DNA from: JAAFIP01 sp963775085
GTDB taxonomy: Bacteria > Pseudomonadota > Gammaproteobacteria > Burkholderiales > Burkholderiaceae_C
Direction of reading: 5' to 3'
NCBI GenBank assembly: GCA_963775085.1
Contig: CAVZHO010000012.1
Span: 1 to 64,000 of the forward strand
Length of the DNA: 64,000 bases
The notes under the pieces are model-generated. The model saw only the letters and a program-made list of their open reading frames with translations, made no database searches and had not been told where the DNA came from. The position numbers were made by a program, and so were the translations under genes. The stretch's first letter is position 1; every line of letters starts with the position of its first letter. Positions 41,347-50,600 of the stretch are shown one piece after another.

Positions 41347-43431
41347 TTATTGCACTTCGTTTAAGGCAACCTGCACCAGACAGTCATAAAACACCGGGCC
41401 ACGCCCCATGTCGGTCAGGTGCTGGCTGGTAAGTTCATTGACGTTGGTGCCGTGCAGGCCGAGCTTGCGCCACCAGATACCCAGGCCATGGACCACGCCT
41501 TGGCGGGCACGCGGGCTGATGTGGGCTTTGCAATGGTAACTGCCACGGTCATTGAAGACCTTGACCACCGTGCCATGGGCAATACCGCGCTGCGCGGCAT
41601 CGTCGGCATGGATTTCCAGCAGCGGCTCGCCTTCCATGTCGCGCAGGCTTTTGACGTTGACAAAACTGCTATTGAGAAAATTGCGGGCGGGCGGCGAGAT
41701 CATGGCCAGCGGGTATATGGCAGACGAACCCAGTGACTCGTAGTTGGGCACATGGTCAGGCAAGCCGTCCAGTCCCTGCGCGGCCAGGCGGGCGCTGAAA
41801 AACTCGCACTTGCCCGACGGCGTGGGAAAACCGCCCTGCGCAAAGGGCGCGTCGGGCACGTTCAGCGGCGCAAAACCGTCGCGCAGCAGGTGTGCAAAAT
41901 CCACTTTATCGCCAAATGCGTCGCGGCACATGGTTTCATCGCTGTCTTTGAAGCAGGCTTCATCAAAGCCCATGCGCTTGGCCAACTCACGAAAGATTTG
42001 CGTGTTGGGCTTGGCCTGGCCGACGGGGGCAATAGCGGGCTGGTTGAGCATCACGTCGGTGTGGCCGTAGCTCAGGTGCACGTCCCAGTGCTCTAGCTGG
42101 GTGGTGGCGGGCAAGATGTAGTCGGCGTAGTCCGCAGTATCGGTCTTGAAATGCTCCAGCACCACGGTAAACAGATTGTCGCGGGCAAAGCCCTGCACTA
42201 CCTTGCCCGACTCGGGCGCTACGGCGACGGGGTTGCTGTTATAGACCACCAGGGCTTCGATCTGCGGGCCAAATTCGGGTGACGCGGCGCGCAGCAGGTC
42301 ATTGCCAATGGTGCTCATATTGATCGTGCGCGGTGTTTTGCCTGCCAGCAAATCGGGCCGCTGCAGGGCCGCGCGGTTCACCGGGTACATGCCCGAGCTG
42401 GACAGCAACACGCCGCCCGCGCGGTGCCGCCAAGCGCCGATCAACGCGGGCAGGCAGGCCACGGCGCGCGCCGCGTTGCCACCGCCGCGCACCCGCTGGA
42501 TGCCGTAGTTGACGCGGATGGCCGCCGGGGTTTGGTTCACCAGGCTCATGCCGTAGTCGCGCGCCAGTGCAGTGATTTGCGCCGCTGGAACGCCACAAAC
42601 CTGCGCAGCGCGCTCCACATTCCATAGCAAGGCACGCGCCTTAAGTTGCTCCCAGCCCACGGTGTATTGGGCAAGGTAGTCATGATCCAGCCAATCGTGC
42701 ACGATCAGCTCGCGCATCAGCGCCAGTGCCAGCGCGGCATCGGTGCCGGGCAAAGGCTGGATGTGCTCGTGGCATTTATCGGCCGTCTCGGTCTTGCGCG
42801 GGTCGATGCAAATCAAGCGCGCGCCTGCGCGCTTGGCCTCTTGTGCATAGTGCCAAAAATGCAGGTTGCTGGTGATGCTGTTGCTACCCCAGATGATGAT
42901 GAGTTTGCTCTGTGCAAAAAACTCCACCTTCATCCCCACCTTGCCTCCCAGCGTCTGGGTAAACGCCTCGCCGCCAGCGGACGAGCAAATGGTGCGATCC
43001 AGCAAAGACGCGCCCAGCTTGTGGAAAAAGCGCGCCGACATGCCATCGCCCTGCACCAGGCCCATGGTGCCCGCGTAGCTGTAGGGCAAGATAGCCTGCG
43101 GGTCGCGCGCGGCAATCGCCTTCAAACGCGCGGCAATATCGTCCAGCGCAGCATCCCAGCTCACCGGTGCAAACTGCCCACTGCCCTTGGGGCCCACGCG
43201 TTTGAGCGGCTGCAAGATGCGCTCGGGGTGGTAAGTGCGCTCGGTGTAGCGCGACACCTTGGTGCACAACGTGCCATGGGTTTGCCCATGCGCCGGGTTG
43301 CCATGCACCTTGATGGCCACGCCGCCTTGCACATCGGTAATCAGGGCGCAGGTGTCAGGGCAGTCGTGCGGGCAGGCACCGCGCACCTGTTTCTGCGCGG
43401 TCTGGGGAGCGTGGGCGGTTGGTATCATCAT
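41347..43431 (-). CDS. molybdopterin oxidoreductase with N-terminal 4Fe-4S cluster
   Basis: A 694-residue member of the DMSO-reductase superfamily. The 4Fe-4S motif GACPHDCPDTCAL (Cys 20, 24, 28) plus Cys in GTLCTKV is at the N-terminus. The molybdenum-site region DRTICSSAGGEAF lies near residue 145. The C-terminal dinucleotide-binding domain ends GPVFYDCLVQV. No twin-arginine leader or membrane anchor is present, so it is cytosolic. It is most like uncharacterised FdhF/BisC-type oxidoreductases; the substrate is unknown. No partner electron-transfer subunit gene is adjacent. Confidence 0.9.
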   Translation of the reverse strand: MMIPTAHAPQTAQKQVRGACPHDCPDTCALITDVQGGVAIKVHGNPAHGQTHGTLCTKVSRYTERTYHPERILQPLKRVGPKGSGQFAPVSWDAALDDIAARLKAIAARDPQAILPYSYAGTMGLVQGDGMSARFFHKLGASLLDRTICSSAGGEAFTQTLGGKVGMKVEFFAQSKLIIIWGSNSITSNLHFWHYAQEAKRAGARLICIDPRKTETADKCHEHIQPLPGTDAALALALMRELIVHDWLDHDYLAQYTVGWEQLKARALLWNVERAAQVCGVPAAQITALARDYGMSLVNQTPAAIRVNYGIQRVRGGGNAARAVACLPALIGAWRHRAGGVLLSSSGMYPVNRAALQRPDLLAGKTPRTINMSTIGNDLLRAASPEFGPQIEALVVYNSNPVAVAPESGKVVQGFARDNLFTVVLEHFKTDTADYADYILPATTQLEHWDVHLSYGHTDVMLNQPAIAPVGQAKPNTQIFRELAKRMGFDEACFKDSDETMCRDAFGDKVDFAHLLRDGFAPLNVPDAPFAQGGFPTPSGKCEFFSARLAAQGLDGLPDHVPNYESLGSSAIYPLAMISPPARNFLNSSFVNVKSLRDMEGEPLLEIHADDAAQRGIAHGTVVKVFNDRGSYHCKAHISPRARQGVVHGLGIWWRKLGLHGTNVNELTSQHLTDMGRGPVFYDCLVQVALNEVQ

Positions 43432-43509
43432 AAGTGCGTATTTTCGCGTAATTTCCCTATAGCCATACTTCCAAGGAAAAGGCTAGACTATTAGTTTAGG
43501 AGACCCCGC

Positions 43510-44700
43510 ATGAAAGTCATTGATTCCATCGTTACCCAGGCCGCCGGCATTGCCGCCATCCGCCGCGACATCCACGCCCACCCGGAGCTGTGTTTTCAAG
43601 AGGTGCGCACCGCTGACGTAGTGGCCGCCAAGCTGACCGAGTGGGGCATTCCGATCCACCGGGGCATGGGCACCACCGGCGTGGTGGGCATTGTGAAAGC
43701 GGGCACATCGAGCAAAGCCATTGGCCTGCGCGCCGACATGGATGCGCTGCCGATGCAGGAGTTCAACACTTTCGCCCACACCAGCAAAAACGCGGGCAAG
43801 ATGCACGCCTGCGGCCACGACGGCCACACGGCCATGCTGCTGGCCGCCGCGCAGCACTTTGCAAAAAATCGCAACTTTGACGGCACGGTGTATTTGATCT
43901 TCCAGCCCGCCGAAGAAGGCGGTGGCGGCGCGCGGGAGATGATCAAGGATGGGCTGTTTACCCAGTTTCCGATGGAGGCGGTGTTTGGCATGCACAACTG
44001 GCCGGGCACGCAGATTGGCAAATTTGCCGTCAGCCCGGGGCCGGTAATGGCGTCGAGCAATGAGTTCAAAATCACCATCCACGGTAAGGGTGGGCACGCC
44101 GCGCTGCCGCACAGCAGCACCGATCCGATTCCGGCGGCTGCGGCCATGGTGCAGGCGTTTCAGACCATCATCAGCCGCAACAAAAAACCCATCGACGCTG
44201 GCGTGATCAGCGTGACCATGATCCATGCGGGCGAGGCTACCAACGTGATTCCCGACAGTTGCGAGCTGCAAGGCACGGTGCGCACTTTTTCGCACGAAGT
44301 ACTGGACTTGATCGAGCAGCGCATGAAAGAAATAGCCCATGGCATCAGCGCCAGCTACGGCACCACCTGCGATTTTGCGTTCACGCGCAACTACCCGCCC
44401 ACCATCAACCACCCCAAAGAGGCCGAGTTTGCCCGCAGCGTGATGACCAAAATAGTCGGCGCTGACAACGTGCTGGCGCAGGAGCAAGTGATGGGCTCGG
44501 AAGACTTTGCCTACATGCTGCAGGCCAAGCCGGGCTGCTACGTGTTTATTGCCAATGGCGACGGCTCGCACCGCGAGATGGGCCATGGCGCAGGCCCCTG
44601 CATGCTGCACAACCCCAGTTACGACTTTAACGACGACCTGATTCCGTTGGGTGGCACCTACTGGGTGCGCTTGACGGAAGAGTGGCTGGCGAAGGCGTAA
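43510..44700 (+). CDS. M20-family amidohydrolase (hippurate-hydrolase-like)
   Basis: A 396-residue M20D metallopeptidase. Motifs DIHAHPELCFQE, GLRADMDALPMQE, HACGHDGHTAMLL, FQPAEEGGGGAREM and the final GSEDFAYML place the two metal sites and the catalytic Glu pair. The enzymes hydrolyse N-acyl amino acids such as hippurate. It lies seven bases upstream of a DUF2817 gene, so the two may be an operon. A taggaga ribosome binding site precedes the start. Confidence 0.93.
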   Translation: MKVIDSIVTQAAGIAAIRRDIHAHPELCFQEVRTADVVAAKLTEWGIPIHRGMGTTGVVGIVKAGTSSKAIGLRADMDALPMQEFNTFAHTSKNAGKMHACGHDGHTAMLLAAAQHFAKNRNFDGTVYLIFQPAEEGGGGAREMIKDGLFTQFPMEAVFGMHNWPGTQIGKFAVSPGPVMASSNEFKITIHGKGGHAALPHSSTDPIPAAAAMVQAFQTIISRNKKPIDAGVISVTMIHAGEATNVIPDSCELQGTVRTFSHEVLDLIEQRMKEIAHGISASYGTTCDFAFTRNYPPTINHPKEAEFARSVMTKIVGADNVLAQEQVMGSEDFAYMLQAKPGCYVFIANGDGSHREMGHGAGPCMLHNPSYDFNDDLIPLGGTYWVRLTEEWLAKA

Positions 44701-44707
44701 ACACTTC

Positions 44708-45820
44708 ATGATCAACATCCCCACCGCCTTCTCGGCCAGCTACGCCGAGGCACGCAAAAAATTCCTCGAAGCTGCGGCCACCGCCAGCCTGCCCATCGAG
44801 TCTTTCAACCACCCCCTGCCCGGGCGCGATGGCGAAACGCTGGCCATGGACGTGGCGTTGGACGGCGCGGCGGATGCCAAACACCTGCTGATCGTCAGCA
44901 GTGCCTGCCACGGGGTAGAGGGCTACTGCGGCAGCGGGGTACAGGTGTTTGCCCTGCACGATGCCGACTGGCGCGCCAAGGCCAAAGCGGCAGGCGTGGC
45001 GGTGCTGTACATCCATGCACTCAACCCACATGGCTTTTCGCATGTGCGGCGCGTTACGCAGGAGAATGTGGACTTGAACCGCAACTTCCAGGACTTCAGC
45101 AAGCCCCTGCCCGTCAACCCGGGTTACACCGAACTGCACCCGGTCGTGCTGCCAGAGCAGTGGCCACCCGCTCCTGAAAACATAGCTGCTCACACCCGCT
45201 TTATAGAGACTAGAGGCATGAAGGCCCTGCAAGACATCATCTCGCGCGGCCAGCATACGCATGCCGATGGCTTGTTCTATGGCGGCGTAGCACCTACCTG
45301 GAGCAATGCCACCTTGCGCAAAGTGCTGCGCCGGTACGGTGCGCGTTGCAGCAAGCTGGCCTGGATTGATCTGCACACGGGCCTGGGCCCACGCGGCATC
45401 GGTGAGCGCATATTTGCCTGCAACGATGACAATGCCGCCTATGCGCGTGCCCAGGCCTGGTGGGGCAACCCAGGCAACCCGTCGGGCGAAACACCCGTTA
45501 CTTCTATTTACGATGGGTCATCCACATCGTCGTACCTCACGGGTCTGATGTGGAGCGCGGTCTATCAGGAGTGTCCGCAGGCCGAGTACACCTCGATTGC
45601 CATGGAGTACGGTACGGTGGAGCAAATGGAAGTCATGCAGGCCCTGCGCGCCGACCATTGGCTGCACAACCATCCGGATGCCGCCGATGCCGCGCAGGCG
45701 GCGCAAATCAAACAGCAGATCAAGGACGCGTTTTATGTGGATGCCGATGACTGGAAGGGTATGGTCGTTTCGCAGGCGCGCCAGGCGATGTTTCAGGCGG
45801 TGGATGGCCTCAGTGCATAA
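44708..45820 (+). CDS. DUF2817 (M14-like) metallopeptidase with in-frame repeat
   Basis: A 370-residue protein of the DUF2817 family, related to zinc carboxypeptidases and aspartoacylases. The HxxE zinc motif is SACHGVEGYCGS near residue 70, and IDLHTGLG supplies the second His. The segment NIAAHTRFIETRGM around residue 160 is encoded by a degenerate copy of the dispersed repeat. It lies directly behind the M20 gene. A peptide or N-acyl amino-acid substrate is likely. Confidence 0.88.
   Translation: MINIPTAFSASYAEARKKFLEAAATASLPIESFNHPLPGRDGETLAMDVALDGAADAKHLLIVSSACHGVEGYCGSGVQVFALHDADWRAKAKAAGVAVLYIHALNPHGFSHVRRVTQENVDLNRNFQDFSKPLPVNPGYTELHPVVLPEQWPPAPENIAAHTRFIETRGMKALQDIISRGQHTHADGLFYGGVAPTWSNATLRKVLRRYGARCSKLAWIDLHTGLGPRGIGERIFACNDDNAAYARAQAWWGNPGNPSGETPVTSIYDGSSTSSYLTGLMWSAVYQECPQAEYTSIAMEYGTVEQMEVMQALRADHWLHNHPDAADAAQAAQIKQQIKDAFYVDADDWKGMVVSQARQAMFQAVDGLSA
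45181..45220 (+). repeat. dispersed REP-like repeat, copy 7 (inside DUF2817 CDS)
   Basis: A degenerate copy (catagctgctcac, loop, agagactagaggcat) lies in the coding strand, in frame, and encodes NIAAHTRFIETRG. Confidence 0.6.
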
Positions 45821-45827
45821 GGTTTTT

Positions 45828-45887
45828 CCGTTCGGGCGGAGCTTGTCGAAGCCGGTTTGAATCCTTCGACAAGCTCCGGATGAACGG
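45828..45887 (+). repeat. CCGTTCGGGC / TTCGACAAGCT palindromic repeat
   Basis: The arms CCGTTCGGGCGGAGCTTGTCGAA and their near-complement pair around a 14-base loop. The TTCGACAAGCTC core is a widespread palindromic repeat of proteobacterial genomes. It sits between convergent genes and may also act as a transcription terminator. Confidence 0.85.
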
Positions 45888-45916
45888 GGTTAGGTAAGGG
45901 TTGTCAGGGCTTCCGT

Positions 45917-46726
45917 TCAAGCCAGCTTACGCGCTGCGGCAATCTCCAGCAGCCCATCGAATATCAGGTTGTCCACCAGCTCAACGTCCATGCCGATGGC
46001 GGGCAGCATCTTCCAGCCTGCACCACCGGTCATGATCACGGGCGGATTGATACCCGTGCGCTGTTGTAAGTGGTGGTGCATACGCCGCACCGCACCCGCA
46101 ATCGCATAGGTGCCGCCGCTGGTGAGTGCGTCACTGGTGTTGGTAGGAAACTCGGTCACCTCGCCAGTGGGCACATGCAGGCCCGCCGTGCCCGACTCCA
46201 AAGCTTTCAGCATGATGCCGTGGCCGGGCAGGATAAAGCCGCCTAAAAACTTGCCGCTGGTATCCAATGCCTCCACCGTCACTGCCGTGCCGACCATGAC
46301 AACCACCAGCGGCTGGTTGGTTTCGCCAGGCTGCAGGCGCGAACGCATCAAGTGCCAGGCACCGATCACGGCGACCCAGCGGTCTGCTCCCAAGCGGGCA
46401 GGATGTTCATAGCCATTGGTCACGCCCGCTTCAAAGGCACTGGCCACCACCCAACGCGGCGCAAAATGGCCCTCGCTATAGCCGTCCGCCGTGCCCCAGC
46501 GCTCCTGCAACTGGGACTCCACGCGTTGCTTGATGGCATCGCCCGCCACAATACAGCCGAGCATACTGGCGGGCTGCGCAATCGTACTCCAGGGCCCATC
46601 GGCCAGGGTGTCAATATTTTCCAGAAATTCAACGCCTTGTGCCAGGATCGCTGCAGCGGGATGTGCCTGGGCATAAACCGCCCATTTAAGTCGTGTATTA
46701 CCGACATCAAGTGCCAAAAAAGTCAT
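45917..46726 (-). CDS. coaX: type III pantothenate kinase
   Basis: A 269-residue kinase catalysing the first step of CoA synthesis in the cytosol. The ATP motif is MTFLALDVGNTRLKWAVY (DxGNT) and the pantothenate/phosphate motif is ARLGADRWVAV. GTAVTVEAL and GGFILPGHGIML follow in order. ATG 46726 gives the family N-terminus directly on the DVGNT motif. Confidence 0.95.
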   Translation of the reverse strand: MTFLALDVGNTRLKWAVYAQAHPAAAILAQGVEFLENIDTLADGPWSTIAQPASMLGCIVAGDAIKQRVESQLQERWGTADGYSEGHFAPRWVVASAFEAGVTNGYEHPARLGADRWVAVIGAWHLMRSRLQPGETNQPLVVVMVGTAVTVEALDTSGKFLGGFILPGHGIMLKALESGTAGLHVPTGEVTEFPTNTSDALTSGGTYAIAGAVRRMHHHLQQRTGINPPVIMTGGAGWKMLPAIGMDVELVDNLIFDGLLEIAAARKLA

Positions 46727-46866
46727 GGCCGTATTATCTACTGCCCAATTGTCTGTGCCTGCTCGGGGATGCCCTGATTCTGAGCGCTCTAAAAGGTGCA
46801 TACTAGCGCTGTGAACTATCGTATTGCATATTCACAATTCCACACCCATCCACAAGGAGTACTACC

Positions 46867-47373
46867 ATGGGCATGTTTAGTTTTATCAAAGAAGCTGGCG
46901 AAAAATTGTTTGGCAGCAAAAAAGTTGAGGAAGCCGCCGCAGCCGCTGCAGCCAACCCCGCAGCGCTCCCCTCGCTGCTGGAGCTCAATGTCGAAGCCGC
47001 CAAAGGCATCAAAACCTATATCGAGTCGCAAAACCTGGGCGAAACCGGCCTGATGGTGGACTTTGACGGCGCATCCGGCAAAGTCACCGTACAAGGCGAG
47101 GCACCCACCCAGGAAGCGGTAGAAAAAGTCAGCCTGTGCTGCGGTAACGTGGCTGGCGTGACCAGTGTAGAAAACCTGATGAGCGCGGCCGACGGCGGTG
47201 ACGAGAGCCAGTACCACGATGTGGTGCGCGGCGACACGCTGGGCGCGATCGCCAAAGAGTACTATGGCAACGCCAGCAAGTACCCGCTGATTTTTGAAGC
47301 CAACCGCCCCATGCTCAGCCACCCTGACAAAATCTATCCAGGCCAGAAGCTGCGTATTCCGCCAGAAGCTTAA
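46867..47373 (+). CDS. BON-LysM protein (Kbp/YgaU-like potassium-binding protein)
   Basis: A 168-residue cytosolic protein. The N-terminus MGMFSFIKEAGEKLFG is followed by a BON domain (about residues 45-105) and a C-terminal LysM domain (YHDVVRGDTLGAIAKEYYG...YPGQKLRIP). This order is that of E. coli Kbp. It probably binds K+ under osmotic stress. The AAGGAG ribosome binding site is clear. Confidence 0.93.
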   Translation: MGMFSFIKEAGEKLFGSKKVEEAAAAAAANPAALPSLLELNVEAAKGIKTYIESQNLGETGLMVDFDGASGKVTVQGEAPTQEAVEKVSLCCGNVAGVTSVENLMSAADGGDESQYHDVVRGDTLGAIAKEYYGNASKYPLIFEANRPMLSHPDKIYPGQKLRIPPEA

Positions 47374-47415
47374 AGCGACACCCGTGCGCTGGGTTTGAAA
47401 CCCGGCGCACCAGGT

Positions 47416-48525
47416 TTACCCGTTTGCATGTACCGCCCCAGTGCGTACACCGCGCTGCCAGATGTCATAGGCACTGGCCAACATCTTGTCGATCCGGTCA
47501 TCGCTGCCCGTGGCCTCCACGGCACAGGGCGTGAGTGCTACAAACATTTCTTCGCTGCGCGGGCCAAACTGCAATTGGATCGGTCTGCCAAAGGCTTTTT
47601 CCAGTTTGGTAATCACTGCCAGGCGGTTCATTCCCGGCACTAAAAGTATCCAATCGCCCTGCTGGCTGCGTGCCACCAAGGCATCGCCTGGCAATGCGCC
47701 GCTCAAACTGTGCGCCATATCCCGCAGCGCCTGGGTTTGCACTTTAGGCGACTCTCTGGCGGAATAATCACTGCTGTTGCCGCCCATATGCAAGGGGCTA
47801 AACCAGTCCTGCGGCATACACAGCAACACCATGGTGCAAGGCTTGGCAGCTTGGTGGCACTGTGTGAGTAACCGGCTGCCGTAGCGCGCCAGGCCATGCT
47901 CGTTATAGGCCAGACTGGCAATATCATGGCGCAGGCGCTCTATGCTGTGCTCTACCTGGCGCATCACAATCCCAAAACGTGCTGACAGCCCACACAGGCC
48001 TAGCAACAACACGCCGCGCAATAAAAACAGCTCTTTGCTCACCTCACCCAGGCGGTGCTGACCCGAAAAAAAATACAACATCAGCACGCACACGGTGTAC
48101 ACCACGGCAAAAGTCGAGTCCATCAACAAGGGGTAGGCCACGGCCATCAGCAACAGCAGGTACAAATACGGCCCCACGCTGCCACGCGAGCTGGGGTCGG
48201 CGTAAATGCTAACCACGATAGCCAGGGCGATAAATGCGCCCAACGTCCATTGCTTTTGTGTGCGTGCCGGTCGGTAGTAGCGCCAGACCGCCATGGCCAG
48301 CAGGGCTGTGCAGGCCAAAAACGTGATGGTAGAGCTATGGGTCACTACCGCCGTCACCAATAAACCATACAGGCCGCAGAAAACCAGCAGCCAGACTTCA
48401 AGGTTTTCAAACTTGCGCGGCACCAGCGAGGCCAGTGCCTTTTGGTCCTGACGCTCCTGGTTGGACAGGGGCTCCAGTGCAGGCTGTGTGTTGTGCCAAG
48501 GATTGGCTTTTAATCTGGATAGCAT
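47416..48525 (-). CDS. membrane protein with degenerate GGDEF-like domain
   Basis: A 369-residue protein. About six hydrophobic segments occupy residues 45-200 (for example VWLLVFCGLYGLLVTAVV and LYLLLLMAVAYPLLM). The soluble C-terminal domain follows a helical linker and has the length and strand pattern of a GGDEF domain (LAYNEHGLARYGSRLL, ALPGDALVARSQQGDWILLVPG). The active GG(D/E)EF motif is replaced by SQQGD, so it cannot make cyclic-di-GMP by the usual chemistry. It may be a sensor. Confidence 0.75.
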   Translation of the reverse strand: MLSRLKANPWHNTQPALEPLSNQERQDQKALASLVPRKFENLEVWLLVFCGLYGLLVTAVVTHSSTITFLACTALLAMAVWRYYRPARTQKQWTLGAFIALAIVVSIYADPSSRGSVGPYLYLLLLMAVAYPLLMDSTFAVVYTVCVLMLYFFSGQHRLGEVSKELFLLRGVLLLGLCGLSARFGIVMRQVEHSIERLRHDIASLAYNEHGLARYGSRLLTQCHQAAKPCTMVLLCMPQDWFSPLHMGGNSSDYSARESPKVQTQALRDMAHSLSGALPGDALVARSQQGDWILLVPGMNRLAVITKLEKAFGRPIQLQFGPRSEEMFVALTPCAVEATGSDDRIDKMLASAYDIWQRGVRTGAVHANG

Positions 48526-48658
48526 AGGTACTTTTTTTGGATGCGCACGCCCGGCGTGCCTCTCAACGATGCAGCTAGCTTAACCACTCCATCGGTCACC
48601 CAAAAAAGTGAAAACACCTAGTAGTGATTTTTGGCATGAAAATTGAACGCTTTAGTGT

Positions 48659-49108
48659 TTATTTACACGCGCCATTGGCCTGTCGTTCGAAGTAATTATT
48701 TGTGTATGGGCAGCGCCCACAGCATTTTTGCCACACCGAGTTCAGCGCGTAAGCAACGGGAAAGAGGGGCCCCCAGTGCAACGCCTGCTGTACATGCACC
48801 AGCTCGTGTGCCAAGGTGCGTGTGTAAGCGGCCTGGTTTTGCGCAAAGATGCAGCAGCCCACTGCTATCGCGTCCATCTCGCCATAGGGGTGGCGCTTAA
48901 GCAACCAGGCCATGGGGGCACCATACGCTATAAATACAGTAGCTGTTTGCGTCCTATTGACAAGGACTACCGCCCTATTTACTTGGTTTTTTTGCCCGTT
49001 ACGGCGTCGTGAGAGGTACATCCACGCCCACAGCGGCAGTCCGCACAGCGTAAGCGGTAACGCCCACAGCCACAGGGCCGTGTGGGTGATGCGGGAGGGA
49101 AGTGTCAT
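48659..49108 (-). CDS. small membrane protein with HELVH motif, in-frame repeat
   Basis: A 149-residue protein. One N-terminal membrane segment (ALWLWALPLTLCGLPLWAWMYL) is followed by the HExxH-type motif TLAHELVHVQQ and a C-terminal FERQA, as in small uncharacterised M48-like or eCIS-like metallopeptidases. The middle AVVLVNRTQTATVF is encoded by copy 8 of the repeat. Its ATG overlaps the amidase stop (ATGA), implying coupling. Confidence 0.7.
   Translation of the reverse strand: MTLPSRITHTALWLWALPLTLCGLPLWAWMYLSRRRNGQKNQVNRAVVLVNRTQTATVFIAYGAPMAWLLKRHPYGEMDAIAVGCCIFAQNQAAYTRTLAHELVHVQQALHWGPLFPVAYALNSVWQKCCGRCPYTNNYFERQANGACK
48938..48982 (+). repeat. dispersed REP-like repeat, copy 8 (inside the HELVH protein CDS)
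   Basis: The sequence agtagctgtttgcgtcc, loop, gacaaggactac, ccctatttac is antisense to the gene. It encodes AVVLVNRTQTAT on the coding strand, the same frame as copy 6. Confidence 0.8.
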
Positions 49109-50523
49109 GCCCAGTCCAACGCGGGCCGCACAATCGGGTTGACCGCCTCGTAGGCCTTTGCAGCGCGCAGCACCAGTGCATCGCCAAACATCGGGCCCAC
49201 CAGCTGCAAACCCATGGGCAAGCCTGCTTGCGTGAGGCCGCAGGGCATGGAGCAGGCGGGCTGCTGCGTCAGGTTAAACGGGTAGCTAAACGGGGTCCAG
49301 CCCAGCATGGCCTCGGGGTTCATCGGCGAATGGCCCGCAGGTTTTGCATCGAACGCGGGGATAGATACTGCGGGCGTGAGCAGCAGGTCGTAGCGCTGCA
49401 TAAACTGGCGCATATGGCTGCCCAGTGCGCCGCGCCGCAGGTGCAGGCGCTGCACGTCGAGCGCGCTGATGTGCGCGCCTATTTCAGACTCGGCCTTGAA
49501 GTCGGGGTCGCACACCGCCTGTTGCGCGGCACTCAGCGTGCTCCACACCGTCCAGGCACCGACAAACCACAGGCCGGTGGTAATGTCCAGCGGGTCTTCA
49601 AAGCCGGGGTCTACTTTTTCCACGATAGCACCCAGCGCCTCAAACTGCTGGGCCGCCTGGTCCAAAGCTGCGGCCACCTCGGGGTGCACGTTTTTGGCAA
49701 AGCCCAGCGTGGGGGAGTAGGCGATGCGCAGGCCTTTCACGCCTTTGTCCAAGTCTTTCAAATAGTCCGCACCATCGTAGGGCAGCGATGTCCAGTCGCG
49801 CGCATCGGGCTGGGCCAGCACGTTTAGCATCAGCGCGGCATCAGTCACACTCATGGTGTGCGGCCCCAAATGCGCCACGCTGCCAAAGGGCGACAGTGGG
49901 TAGGCGGGCACGCGTCCAAAGCTGGGCTTGAGGCCAAAGTTGCCGCAAAATGCCGCCGGTATGCGCACACTGCCCGCACCGTCGGTGCCCACCCCAAAGG
50001 TCACCATGCCTGCGGCCACGGCTGCGGCCGTGCCACCGCTACTGCCGCCGGGGGTTTTACGGGGGTCCCAGGGGTTACGGCTGATGCCGGTGCGCGGCGA
50101 GTTGGTCTCGCCCTTGCAACCAAATTCTGGCGTGCTGGTTTTGCCCAGAATGACAGCGCCCGCCTCCTTGAGCCGCGCGGTGACGGGCGCATCGACATCC
50201 CACACCTGGTTGGCATCCACCGTGTGGCTGCCGCGCAGCGTAGGCATGCCAGCGGTGAGGATCAAATCTTTGATGCAGGTGGGTACGCCTTCCAGCGCCC
50301 TAACCGCTGCACCGTTTTTACGGTGAGCTTGCCACGCCGCTTCGCTTTGCACAGCCGTTTGCGTTGATGTTTCTTGATCCAGGTGGCAAAACGCCTTTAG
50401 AACCGGGTTCAGCTTAGAAATCCGCTGCTGTGCCGCCGCATGCGCCTCGTGTGGCGAGGCCTGCCCTGATTTATACAAACCAATGAGTTCGGTGGCGGTG
50501 CAGTCGGCGAGGCTGGTTTTCAT
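49105..50523 (-). CDS. amidase-signature family enzyme (amidase 1)
   Basis: A 472-residue amidase of the GatA-like signature family. The catalytic Lys is in VPTCIKDLI, and KTPGGSSGGTAAAVAAG holds the cis-Ser and Ser nucleophile region (GSVRIPAAFCG). It hydrolyses an amide; the substrate is not predicted. ATG 50523 is chosen over 50532. It is divergent from amidase 2 and translationally coupled to the HELVH gene. Confidence 0.9.
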   Translation of the reverse strand: MKTSLADCTATELIGLYKSGQASPHEAHAAAQQRISKLNPVLKAFCHLDQETSTQTAVQSEAAWQAHRKNGAAVRALEGVPTCIKDLILTAGMPTLRGSHTVDANQVWDVDAPVTARLKEAGAVILGKTSTPEFGCKGETNSPRTGISRNPWDPRKTPGGSSGGTAAAVAAGMVTFGVGTDGAGSVRIPAAFCGNFGLKPSFGRVPAYPLSPFGSVAHLGPHTMSVTDAALMLNVLAQPDARDWTSLPYDGADYLKDLDKGVKGLRIAYSPTLGFAKNVHPEVAAALDQAAQQFEALGAIVEKVDPGFEDPLDITTGLWFVGAWTVWSTLSAAQQAVCDPDFKAESEIGAHISALDVQRLHLRRGALGSHMRQFMQRYDLLLTPAVSIPAFDAKPAGHSPMNPEAMLGWTPFSYPFNLTQQPACSMPCGLTQAGLPMGLQLVGPMFGDALVLRAAKAYEAVNPIVRPALDWA

Positions 50524-50600
50524 CACAAACATCCTTGATCAGTGTGGTAGAGGGCATGGTCATAATAGACCATTGTCCTCTCCCATCGCCCGGAAAGTCT

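Noticed and set aside
43483..44724. Open frame of 413 codons antisense to the M20 gene
   Set aside because: Its composition (His/Arg/Gly-rich) is typical of an antisense shadow of a GC-rich gene; the M20 motifs on the plus strand are decisive.
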